Source: Tolypeutes matacus
Taxonomy: Eukaryota; Chordata; Mammalia; Cingulata; Chlamyphoridae
Assembly: GCA_026826555.1 (NCBI GenBank)
Contig: JAKSZT010053994.1
Span: forward strand, 1,666,176-1,730,175
Direction of reading: 5' to 3'
DNA length: 64,000 nt
In this document: piece after piece, positions 1-10,705 of the stretch
Numbering within the stretch: the first letter of the stretch is position 1
Layout: every line of letters starts with the position of its first letter
Position numbers and translations under genes: made by a program
The notes under the pieces: generated by a model
What the model was told of the DNA's origin: nothing
The model's input: only the letters and a program-made list of their open reading frames with translations
The model's database searches: none

Positions 1-2523
1 CAGCCTACATTGATGAAAGAAGAAATTGATAAACTCAACCGTACTACTAACAGTAGTATCGCTTCACTACACAAGTAAAACGATAGACTCAGTCATCAAA
101 ACCTCCCATCTAAGAAGAGCCCAGGACCAGATGGCTTCACAGCTGAATTCTACCAAACATTCCGGAAAGAGCTAACACCAATTCTTCTTAAGCTCTTCCA
201 AAAAAATAGAAGTAGAAGGAATATTGCCTAACACATTCTACGATGCCAAAATTACCCTAATACCAAAACCAAACAAAGATATCTCAAGAAAGGAAAATTA
301 CAGACCAATTTCTCTAATGAACCTAGATGCTAAAATCCTCAATAAAATGTTTGCTAATTGCATTCAATGACATATCAAAAGGATTATACACCACGACCAA
401 GTTGGTTTCATCCCGGGTATGCAAGCATGGTTCAATATATGAAAATCAATCTATGTAATACACCACATAAACAGAATGAAAGAAAAAAAAATCACATGAT
501 CATCTCTATAGATGCAGAAAAAGCATTCAATAAAATACGGCACTCTTTCCTGATAAAAACACTACAAAAGATAGGAATAGAAGGAAACTTTCTGAATATG
601 ACAAAGGGTAAATATGAAAAACACAAAGCTAACATTATCTTCAATTGTGAAATCCTAAAAGCATTCCCCCTGAGATCGGGAACAAGACAAGGATGCCCAC
701 TAGAACCACTCCTCTTTAACATTTTCTTAGAAGTGCTTATATGAGCTCTGAGGGAAGAAAGGGATATAAAGGCATCCAGATTGGAAAAGAGGAAGTAAAA
801 ATTTCATTATTTGCAGACAACATGATCCTATACATAGAAAGCCCTGAGAAATCTACAACAAAGCTTCTAGAACTTATAAACGAGTTCAGTAATGTTGCAG
901 GCTAAAATATCAATGCTCAAAAATCAGTAGCATTTCTGTACACCAACAACGAGCAATCTGAGGAGGAAATCAAGAAAAAAATACCATTTACAATAGTAAC
1001 TAAAAGAATCAATACCTAGGAATAAATTTAACTAAAGATGAAAAGCATATATATACAGAAAACTATACAACAGGAAATCAAAGAAGACTTAAATAAATGG
1101 AAAAATATTCCCTGTTCATTGATAGGAAGACTAAACATCATCAAGATGTCTATCCTACCCAAAGTAATCTACAGATTTAATGCAATCCCAATAAAAATCA
1201 ACACTGTATTTTTTAAGGAACTGGAAAAACTAACCACAAAATGTATTTGGAGAGGTAAGAGGCCCCGAATTGCCAAAGACATATTGAAAAAGAAAAATGA
1301 AGTTGGAGGCATCACATTACCTGACTTTAAAACATACTACAAAACTACAGTGATCAAAACTGCATGGTATTGGCACAAGGACAGACCTACCGACCAATGG
1401 AATTGAATTGAGAGTTCTGATATAGATCCTCACATGTACAGTCATCTGATATTTGACAATGACATGAAGTCCACTCAGTTGGGAGAAAATTTCCTCTTTA
1501 ACAAGTGGTGCTTGGAGAACTGGATATCCATATCCAAAAGAATTAGAGAAGAATACCTTCTCACACCTTTTACAAAAATCAACTCAAGATGGATTAAAGA
1601 TCTAAATATAAGAGCCAAAACCATAAAGACCTTGGAAGATAATGTAGGGAAGCATCTGCAAGACCTTGTAATAGGAAATGGTTTCATGAACTACAGCCAA
1701 GGCACGAGTAGCAAGAGAAAAAACAGATAAATAGGATCTCATCAAAAATAAAAAAACTTCTGCACCTCAAAGGATGTTATTAAGAAAATAAAAAGGAAGC
1801 CTACCCAATGGAAGAAAATATTTGGCAACCATATATCTGATAGGAGCCTAATATCCTGCATATATAAAGAAATCCTACAGCTTGAAAATAAAAAGACAAA
1901 CAAACCATTTAAAAAATGGGCAAGTGACCTGAAAAGACAATACTCCAAGGAAGAAATACAGATGGCTAAAAGGCAAATGAAAAAATGCTTGACATCACTA
2001 GCTATTAGAGAAATGCAAATCAAAACCACAATGAGATACCATCTTACACCCATCACAATGGCAGTTATTTAAAAAAACAACAGAATATAAATGTTATAGA
2101 GGATGTGGAGGAATAGGAACACTCATCCACTGCTGGTGAGATTGTGAAATGTTCCAGCCACTATGGAGGACTGTTTGGTGATACCTCAGAAAACTAACAA
2201 TAGATCTTCTGTGTGCTCCAGTGATTCCATTACTGGGTATATACCCAGAAAATTTGAAAGCAAGGACACGATCAGATATATGCACACCAATGTTCATAGT
2301 GGCATTGTTCACAATTGCCAAAAGTTGGAATCAGCCCCGGTGCCCATGAACATATGAATGGATAAGCAAAATGTGGTACATACGTACAATGGAATATTAC
2401 TCAGCTGTTGGAAAGAATAAAGTGCTAACACATGGAATAACATGGATGAATCTTGAAGACCTTGTGTTGAGTGAAGCAAGCTAGGCATTGTGGGGTGAAC
2501 AGTTTATGACCTCACTGATTTGA
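1..2523 (+). pseudogene. L1 ORF2 remnant (reverse transcriptase to C-terminus)
   Basis: Broken ORF2, which in L1 encodes endonuclease plus reverse transcriptase. Recognisable blocks in order: [15 protein letters not shown] near 115-165; RT palm strand ISIDAEKAFNKI near 500-535; the [15 protein letters not shown] block near 675-722; the catalytic box near 810-825, which reads FADN where active L1s have F/YADD, so one catalytic aspartate is lost. After this come the thumb, the [16 protein letters not shown] block (1116-1160) and the C-terminal block to the stop at 2521. Several stops and frame changes break it. The best open pieces are 358-744, 1038-1406 and 1434-1730. Confidence 0.9.
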
Positions 2524-5290
2524 ATTGAGGAAAGATAACTCTCTCTGAGAACCACTGTCTGAAAGATAGGGTAATAAGGGAGAGAGAGAGAAGGGTAGGT
2601 TGTGAAACATTACCCATATAGACATAATATATGTAAAGTGATAGAATATAGTTGCATATTGAAGGTTAGAACAGATGGCTGTGAGCCATCACCCATATGG
2701 ACATAATCTATGGTAAAGGGATAGAGTATAGTTGCATATTGAATGATTGAACAGATGGGTAGGGATATTACTGGGTTTGGTGGTGTAGTGTTGACAGGTG
2801 GGTAGATTAGGAAGTTCAGTTTGGAATACCCAGGGCATGTAACTATGAATCTTGTCATTCCATGAGTCAAGACAGGGGAGTGTCATATGCCTCAGGGGGA
2901 TGGGGAGGAAAGAACAGTTAAGATCAAATGGGGTATTTGGTGGACATGAGAAGGTTTTTCATTACCTTACAGTGTTGACCCAGGGCATGGTAAATATCAT
3001 CAAAACTTATTAAACTTAATTGTAAACTATACTGTAAACCTATGACAATGTTTAGTAGGTATATTTTACTATCAGTATAACAGTTATAACAATGCCAACA
3101 CCCATAAAAAAAAAAAGGTTGTAATATGGGGTGGGGAAGGGGGAGGGAGCTTGTGTATATTGGAATCTCTAGGATTCCATGTGTGACTTTGCTGTGACCT
3201 ACAACTTCTTTGAAAACTAAAAGAAAATTTGGGAGACACTGTGGAATGAGAGGGGGAAGGTGTCACAGTACACACTGGACATCTGACAATACAGTGATAA
3301 AAGGAGAAAAGATAAAAATTAAAAAATAATAATAATAATTAAAATATATATATATATAAATAAAAAATTAAAAAACAATATTTTTCTTTTCTTTCTTCCC
3401 ATTTTCTTTTTTTGAATATAAATCCATTAATTATATTTTATTTTTAGTTCTTTTTTTCTGAGTTTCCTTTCATTTTATCTCTTGCATTTAAGCTTATCAT
3501 TATTATTTCATTTTCCTATTAATTGTATTTGGTTATTATATGGGCTTCATCTTCTAGGAAGGTTTGGGTCACAGAAGGTTTACAATGGGGGTTGCAGATT
3601 ATCACTGGTTGGGGATGTCTGGGATAGAGGAGTCATGGGAGTAAGGTCACCTGAATATACATGAAAGATATATAAAATTGTTCAAATGATTGAGGGATGG
3701 GGCATCATCATGGTGGGTAGACAATCACTCAATAAATGTGGGAATCTGAATTCCCTGCCTGGAGAACTCTGCCACATTCTCCAAGGGAGCAGCAACAGTC
3801 CCCTGAGTTGAGGGACAACGTCAGGTAAGACAGGATGGCCCACTGATGAGTTCTTGTTAGTGATGACTAGCCTTATCAGTCTTTGCTCTTGTATTTGAAA
3901 CTTAGCCTACTGTTATGGTGTGCCTAAGGGTTGCCAACTGAGAGCCTCCTTGTTGCTCAAATGTGGCCTCTCTCTAAGCCAAACTCAGCATATGAATGTA
4001 TTACATCCCCCCCCCCCAATGTGGGGCATTACTCCCGTGGATGAGCCTCACTGGAAATGAGGGATTAATACCAAGTGCCACCTAGCAATACAACTGGAAA
4101 AAGACCTTGAATAAAAGGGGGAAAAGGTAAAGAGAAATGAGGTCATGTGGCTAAGAGACTTCAAAGAGAGGTGGGAGGTCATCCCAGAGGTAATGCTTAT
4201 GCACCCCTCAGTAGGATCTCATAGAACACCAAAGTGGATATCACCCCACACAGAGGGCTCTGGAGACACTGAGGTCCTATATAAGCGGGAATAGCACCAG
4301 AGACTGATGCCTTCTCAGTGGGCTCTACTTTGGAATCTGTGCACCTGAGTGTGACAGAGTTGGACTCAAATAAGTCCTCCCTGCACATGGTCCATCAGTC
4401 CCTTCTATTCAAACCTATGTTATGCTGGAGTTTGTAGGTGTACTTCCAGAGACTGGAGCCTTTGGCCTACCTATCTGCCAACTGTGCCTAGAATTTCAGT
4501 GGAGCTGCAACTCCTACCCTACAGCTCAATGGACTCATCCAAGTCACCTGGCGAGGAGATGACGATGGGAAATGGCCATCCCAGGGAATGGAGAGGGCCT
4601 GCAGCTGCAGACAGGATAATCCCACTCACTGTATCCATGGGATATAAGCCCTCTATCACTTGGAGGTGGAGCGGACATCACCATCCCAGTCCCCTAATGA
4701 CTGGGGGAAGAACCATGGACTAGATCGGACTTAATGGTATTCTGTTGTACACTATTGTGATTCCAGTAATGGAAGAAATTTTAACAGTGAGGTGGAGCTG
4801 GTGGCCACTGGACATTTTCAGGGCAAGGAGGGGAAGTGCAGTTGAAAATACAGGGGCTTTTTCAGGACTTGAGCGTTGTCCTGAGTGCAGTTGTGGCAAC
4901 AGATATAGGCCATTTTAAATCAGCATATACCATTCAGAACAGTTTGGGAGAGAATGTGGTCTACAATGTGAACTGTGGTCTATGCTTGGTGGCAAGGCCC
5001 CAGGATGTGTATATCCATTAAGGATGATGAGCCACGCTGATGAAGGATGTTCGTGTGGGATGTTGTGGGAGGTGTGGGAGGTGAGGAATATGGGAATCCC
5101 TGTAATTTCTGTGTAATATTTAGGTAATCTAAGCACCTTTTAAAATATATATGTATATACATAAAAATAACATTTATGTAAGCAAATACACATATATGCA
5201 TATATATTTATATATCATTTTACTAATATTGGAATGTATTGTGAAAAATTTGATTTTTACCCACAATAAAAAAAACGGGGAAAAACAAAA
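2524..5290 (+). repeat. L1 extended 3' UTR with two homologous tail modules
   Basis: Non-coding. The proximal module (about 2940-3240) carries the typical L1 3' UTR run. An A/T-rich stretch at 3300-3370 may be a decayed internal poly(A) tract. A spacer follows (about 3540-4870), then a distal module (about 4880-5150) that repeats the proximal motifs in the same order. The end is the (TA)-rich stretch and A-rich tail at 5150-5290. The same order of parts is seen on the opposite strand at 34306-37155. A C9 run lies at about 4009-4017. Confidence 0.75.
2612..2769 (+). repeat. Tandem duplication (period 79) inside the L1 3' UTR
   Basis: Two diverged units begin at 2612 and 2691, each opening with ACCCATAT and running through a block ending GTTGCATATTGAA. 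The young L1 has only one such unit (27204-27270), and so does the L1 at 51066-51130. The duplication is therefore private to this copy or its close relatives. Confidence 0.8.
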
Positions 5291-5349
5291 AGAATAGGTT
5301 AGTTATTTCTTCATTTCTAATGGGGAAATTTGCTCCAACATCCTCAACA

Positions 5350-5560
5350 GTAAGTCACATACCTGCATTGCATTTGTTCATCCCATTTTAGAACAATCCT
5401 ATGAAACAGATACCATTATAAGCCTCTTTGTACAGATGAGAACATGTAAGCTTTAAAAAACTTTTAAAGGTTCACAAATTCTCCAAAAACTAGAAAGAGA
5501 ACAAATTAGGCCTTGAAACCACACAATTTTGACTCTTTAAAGTAACTCTTCCTAACTTTA
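5350..5560 (+). mobile_element. MIR SINE fragment
   Basis: Diverged match to the mammalian-wide MIR core and 3' part: 'atcccattttagaacaatcc' followed by the 'tacagatgagaa' block and the 'gttcacaaattct' region in the expected order. It is ancient and not functional. Boundaries are approximate. Confidence 0.7.
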
Positions 5561-6290
5561 ACAATTGTTAACATATGGCCATATCTACTTTAATTTTCTG
5601 TTTAACCATCTGCCTATGCTGAAACATTTGAAGTTTCAGACATCAAAACACTTCATCCTAAATACTTTAATGTGTATATTTCAAAAGAAAGACATTCTCA
5701 TACACCAAAAACAAATAATTCTCTAATATTATCTAAATACATTCCATATTCAAATTTCCTTTTTGGTTTTATGAAACTGAGAACACTCCACAGCTTTTCT
5801 TATTCTTTTTTTTTTTTTTTTTTTAATGATATTGACTTGTAAGCAGGCTTTGCAGTTGTCTTAAGTACTTCCCCATTTTGTATAGCTGTTTCCCCATGGC
5901 ATGAACTTGCATATCTATGCCCTGTGTTTCTAATAAACTGAAAGTTTAATCTGAAGTCTTCATTGTATTGGGGTTGTAATTTTTGCCAAGAATAATTCAT
6001 AGGTGATCTTGTACCACATGTTGTAACTCATTAAGGAAACAAAGCCAGGTTATTTTGCTATAATTGAAGCTAGCTTTGATCATTTGATTAGAGTGGTGTC
6101 CACCATTCTGTGCCTTTGTAAACGTTCTTTTCAAATTTGTGTTATATTTTTGTTTCTTTTCATTGTAACTCTCAGGTGATATGCAGGATATTTGGTAAGA
6201 TGTATGTATTCTGTTCTCCAGCCACATTTCAAGTGATGACCTCAATGAACCTTTACTGAATTATTACATTGGATTTACAAAATGGTGAAT
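5561..6290. other. Unassigned stretch
   Basis: Contains a poly(T) run at about 5805-5824 and otherwise no named element. The part from about 5990 to 6290 has the texture of an old interspersed repeat, but I cannot name it. The two antisense open frames here (66 and 82 codons) show no domain. Confidence 0.4.
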
Positions 6291-6304
6291 TCTATTTTAT
6301 TTTT

Positions 6305-6452
6305 TATTTATTTTATTATATATATATATTTAAAAGTTGCTTAGATTACCTAAATATTACACAGAAATTATAGGGATTCCCATACCTATGTGCCAGCTGT
6401 GCCTGGAATCTCGGTGGAGCTGCAACTCCTACTCTACAGCTCAATGGACTCA
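6305..6452 (-). mobile_element. 5'-inverted fragment of the L1 distal 3' UTR
   Basis: Read on -, the 3' tail (6320-6389, antisense of about 5093-5150) is preceded by an inverted internal piece (6390-6460, the same sense as 4466-4540). This head-to-head order is the product of L1 twin priming. A 14 bp direct repeat, 'tctattttattttt', flanks the insert at 6291-6304 and 6453-6466, so it is a single insertion of about 150 bp with its target-site duplication. Confidence 0.75.
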
Positions 6453-6494
6453 TCTATTTTATTTTTATGCTTTAATTATTTTCTAAGAACTTCA

Positions 6495-7135
6495 GGTTTA
6501 ATTTTTAAAGTAAAATTTTATTGAAGTATATCATTCATACATGAATATATATGAGTAAGTTTATAGTAAAATTTGTAGATCTACAAAACAAATGTGCAAA
6601 TCATCATATAAGGCACCAATACATTTCCCCACGACCAACACCTTGCATTGTTGTGAAACATTTGTTACAAACTATGAAAGAGCAGCATCAACATATTCCT
6701 ACTAACTATAGCCCGTATCTTACAATTGGTGTATTTTCCCCCAACCCACATAAATATTAATACCCTGCATTAGTATTACATACTTATCATTCATTTGAAA
6801 GCATTCTCATATTTGTCCTGTTAACCACAGTGAATAATCTACCTCTGGATTCCCTATGTTATTTAGTCCCATGGTTTGCACAATCCATTCAAAGTATGTA
6901 CTCCATGGCCCTCATTTTCATCACAGAGTTGTGCTGTCATCACCTCAGTCAAGTTTAGAATGTTTTCATTACTCCAAAAAGGAAAAATCCCATGCCCCTT
7001 AATACCCTCCAATCGTTGCCCCTCAGTATTGAGACATTTTCTTGCAATCACTGCAAAATATTACAATATTACTGTTAGCTATTTTCCATAATTTACATTA
7101 TTTGCAATTTCCCCATGTATCACTCTTTTCTTAAT
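6495..7135 (-). mobile_element. Old L1 3' UTR fragment
   Basis: On -, this resembles the 3' UTR of old mammalian L1M-type elements: an A-rich end near 6495, then the 'acaactctgtgatga' region near 6920-6935 and the 'ggggcatgggattttt' block near 6985-7000. It is noncoding and truncated. The host of the SINE that follows may be this copy or the L1 at 7352. Confidence 0.6.
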
Positions 7136-7145
7136 ACTTTGTAAA

Positions 7146-7352
7146 AGAGCATTCTTTTTTTTTTAGGTCCCAGGGTTGGAGATTAAATCTAGGACCTCTT
7201 ATGTGGAAAGCTGGTGTTCAAACACTGAGCTACACTGGCTCCTTCAGCAGTATCCTTTGTTTTGTTGCAAGGAGATATCAAGGATTGAACCTGGGACCTC
7301 CAATATGGAAACTAGACACTCCATCACTTGAGCTACATCTGCTCCTCCTTTG
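7146..7352 (-). mobile_element. Dimeric tRNA-derived SINE (DAS-like)
   Basis: On -, there are two tandem tRNA-like units. The first (about 7352-7245) has an A-box-like 'tgtagctcaagtgatgga' and a B-box-like 'ggttcaatcct'. The second (about 7243-7150) has 'tgtagctcagtgtttga' and a weaker B-box 'agatttaatct', and ends in an A-rich tail (T run at 7157-7164). The repeated 'gg(a/t)cc' + B box + tail layout argues for a head-to-tail dimer rather than two insertions. The assignment to xenarthran DAS SINEs is from memory of the family. Confidence 0.7.
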
Positions 7353-9515
7353 GGTGTTTTTTGATGATTGTTTCAATTTCTCTACTTATGGTTTTTTTTT
7401 TTGAGGTCTTCTGTTTCTTCCAGGATCTGTGTTACTGGTTCATGTGTTTCTAGAAATTTCTCTATTTCATCAATAATGTCTAGTTTTTTGGCATACAGTT
7501 GTTTATAGTATCCAATTATGATCTCTTTTATTTCTGCTGGATGAGTGATATTGTTCTCCTCATTTTTTATTTTATTTCTTTGCATCTCCTCTTTTTTTTT
7601 CTTGTTAGTCTAACTAAATATTTATTGATTTTGTTGATCTCTTCAAAGAACAAACTTTTAGTTTTGTTGACTTTCTCTTTTTTTTTTTTTTAAATTCTCC
7701 ATTTCATTTATTTCTACTTTAGACTTTATTTTTCTTTCCTTCTGCTTCCTTTGGAATTGTTTTGCTGTGTTTTATTTTTTTTTTCTTTTGTTATTCTGCA
7801 AGTACAGTTGGGTCTTTCATTTTAGCTCTTCTTTTTTAATAAGCACTGAAGTGCTCTGAGTTGTCCTCTCAGCATTGCCTTTGGTGCATCCCAAAACTTT
7901 TGATATGTTATGTCCACATTGTCATTTGTCTTGAGGAATTTACTGATCCCTCTTGCTATTTCTTCTTTGACCTATTGATTATTTAAGTGTATATTGTTTA
8001 ATCTCCAATTATTTAATTTTCCAAATTATTGTCTGTTATATATTTCTTAGTTTAGTCCATTATGATCAGAGAAATTGTTTTGTATAATTTCAGTGTTTTT
8101 AAATTTATTGACTATGATTTATGCCCCAGCAAATGGTCTATCCTTGAGAAAGATCCATGAGCACTTGAGAAGAACGCTTATCCTGTTGTTTTGGGATGTA
8201 ATGTTCTAGTTCATTTATCATATTATTTAAGTTCTCTGTTTTCTTATTTATCTTCTATCAAGATGTTCTATATAATCTTGAGAGTGGAGTGTTGAAGTCT
8301 CCAGCTATGATTGTAGAGACATCTATTTCTCCCCTTCCAGTTTTGCCTGTGTGTGACTCATGTATTTTGGGGCATCTATGTTAGACACGTAAATAGTTAT
8401 TATTGTTGTTTCTTCCATGTGAATAGTCACTTTTATTAAAATATAGTAAACTTCCTAATCTCTTATACCAGTTTTGTATTTAAAGTATATTTTACTCTTA
8501 TTAGTATCATTACACTCAACCATTTTCACTGCCATTACTGTGATATAGGTTTTCCCAAAACTTTCACCTAACAGCCTGATTGTGTCTTTGTAGCTAAGAT
8601 GAGTCTCTTGTACACCACAAATAGGTAGCTCATTATTATTATCCATTCTAAACAATTTATGCCTTTTAATGAGTGAGTTCAATGCATTGACATTCAGCAT
8701 TACTACCATAAGGATATTACTTTGTCAACTTTATCCCTTGGCTTCTTGTTGTCATAGATTACTATTGACTGTTGTTTAACCATTTCAGTTTCTCTTATTT
8801 ATGTTCTTCATTTCTACACTCTTCTCAAGTGCTCTTTCCCTTGCCTTTCTCTTTCAGACTCTAACACACTGTATAATATTTTTTTGTAGATTCAGTGTCT
8901 TGGTAACATAATCTCTCAGCTATGTTTTTATGTAAAGAATTTAAAATTGCCTTCATTTCTGAAGGATAGTTCTGCCAGATAAAGCATCCTTGACTGGCTA
9001 TTTTTCTCTTTTGATACCTCAAAAATAATATATCACTACCTTCTCACCTCCATACTTTCTGATTAGAGACCAACATTTAGACTTTTTGAGACTCTCTTGT
9101 AAGTAATGCATTTCTATTCTCTTACTGCTCTGAAAATCCTCTCTTTATCTTTGGCCTTTGACATTCTGAATAGCAAATTTCTCAGAGTAAGTCTATTTGG
9201 ATTTTTTTTTCTATTTGGGATATGTTATTTTTCTTGAACATTGATATTCATGTCTTTCATAAGGGTGGGGAATTATTCAGTCATTATTTCCTCAAGCATT
9301 CTTTCTACACTTTTTCCATTCTCTTTTCCTTCTGGGACCCCTATTCACATTGTGTGTGAATCTCATGTTGATATTCAATTCCCTGAGACTGTGTTCATTA
9401 TATTTGCATTGCTTAATCTGTTTGTTCTCCTACATTTTCAAGTTCAAATGTTCTGTGTTTAAATTCACTTATTCATTATTCTAATATTTCAAATCAGTAA
9501 TTATATGTCTCTAAT
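7353..9515 (-). mobile_element. LINE-1 fragment: ORF2 linker and endonuclease, ORF1 and 5' region
   Basis: On -, there is an ORF2 piece before the RT (7382-7585, FLETHEPVTQILEE block) and then the N-terminal endonuclease region (8455-8709). The endonuclease retains LNVNALNSLIKRHKL and the CGVQETHL motif with the catalytic glutamate. Upstream (8710-9515) is the L1 leader and ORF1 region. Stops and frameshifts are frequent. The RT and C-terminus are absent. Confidence 0.8.
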
Positions 9516-9519
9516 GTTT

Positions 9520-10705
9520 TATTTTATTTTTTATTTTTACACTTTTTATTGATACATATTAATAAAGCACACAATTCATCCAAAATGAATAATCAATATT
9601 ATTTGGTATAATGACAGTTGTGCATTCAACACTCCAATCATTATTAGAGCATTTACATTATTTCAATAATAATAATGAAAAAACAGACAACCAAGAAATT
9701 TACTCACATCTCAATCTCTCGACTTTTCCCTGCTGTACATAACTACTATTTTCAGCTATTCTTGCACAATTATGCATTTGCTTATTAAGTAGTTTAATTG
9801 AGATATATTCACATATCATATGATATACCGAAAGTGTATAATCAATGTATTTTTATATAATCACAATGTTCTAGATGCATCATTCAAAATTTAGAACAAT
9901 TTCATTCTGTGAATAAAAGGCTCCACACCCATTAGCATTCCTTTTTCAGCCTTACATATCCACTCATCTAATTTCATCTTTATAAATTTATTTTTATATA
10001 CATTTTATGTAAATGGAATCATACAATGTGTCAATGTGTAGTACTCTGTGTCTGTTCTCCTTTACTTAGTATAATGTATTTTTGTCTGATATTAACATTT
10101 TGTAGTATCAACCTACATTTGTTCAGCCTTAAGAAAAATGGTCTTATACATGCTGTTTCACCCATATCCATAATTCAAATAATATATTTATATATCACAT
10201 AATACATTTAGTTCATAATAGTGCAATCATAGAGTATTTGTCCTTTTGTGTCTGACTTGCTTCATTCAACATATTGTCCTCCAGGTTCATCCATGTTGTC
10301 ATATATTTCACAACTTCATTACTTCTTACAGCTGCATAATATTCAATTGTGTGTGTACTCCACAACATGTTTATGAATTCATCAGTTGATAGACACCTGG
10401 GTTTTTTCCAAATTTTAGCTATCATGAATATTGCTGTTATAAAAATCAGTGTGATGTCTATTCATGTCACTGCTTTCAGTTCTTCTGGGTATATGCCTAG
10501 AAATGGTATAGCCAGGTCCCATGGAAAGAATATTTTCAAATTCTTAAGGAACTGCCAAACAGTCCTCCACACTGGCTGTGCCAATCTACATTCCCACCAT
10601 GTGTGAATAAGCATTCCTATCTCTCCACTTCCTCCACAACATTTACAGATTTCTGACTTTTTAATAGTGGCTAGTTTAATAGGTGTGAAATGATAGAAAA
10701 ATTCC
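9520..10705 (-). mobile_element. LINE-1 3' end (ORF2 C-terminus and 3' UTR)
   Basis: On -, the ORF2 C-terminal zinc-knuckle-like block (CKCCGGSGEIGMLIHTWWEC) lies at 10590-10655, followed by the WRTVWQFLKN and LGIYPEEL blocks and the C-terminal STDEFINMLWSTHTIEYYAAV piece (10213-10425). An old-type A/T-rich 3' UTR runs to about 9520. The other end at about 10705 abuts the 5' side of a + strand L1, so the two elements are head to head. Confidence 0.85.

Larger units (their letters stand above)
1..5290 (+). mobile_element. LINE-1, 3' half with extended 3' UTR
   Basis: L1 retrotransposon cut by the left edge of the window. It contains ORF2 from the region before the reverse transcriptase (RT) domain to its stop at 2521-2523, followed by about 2.77 kb of 3' UTR. 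It ends at 5290 after a T/A-rich stretch and a short A-rich tail containing AATAAA. The 3' UTR is far longer than the roughly 430 nt of the young L1 at 26179-27555. The same long arrangement occurs on the other strand at 34306-37155, so it is not a chance junction. There are frameshifts and stops throughout, so the copy is dead. Confidence 0.9.

Noticed and set aside
2524..2770. A CRISPR array or similar short regular repeats
   Set aside because: Only two diverged units inside an L1 3' UTR. Nothing in the window shows regularly spaced short repeats, and the DNA is mammalian.
3300..5290. A separate, unknown noncoding retroposon family of about 1.9 kb
   Set aside because: It first looked like an independent element, but in both long copies it continues seamlessly from the L1 proximal 3' UTR at the same point on opposite strands. 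It is better read as the distal part of a long L1 3' UTR.
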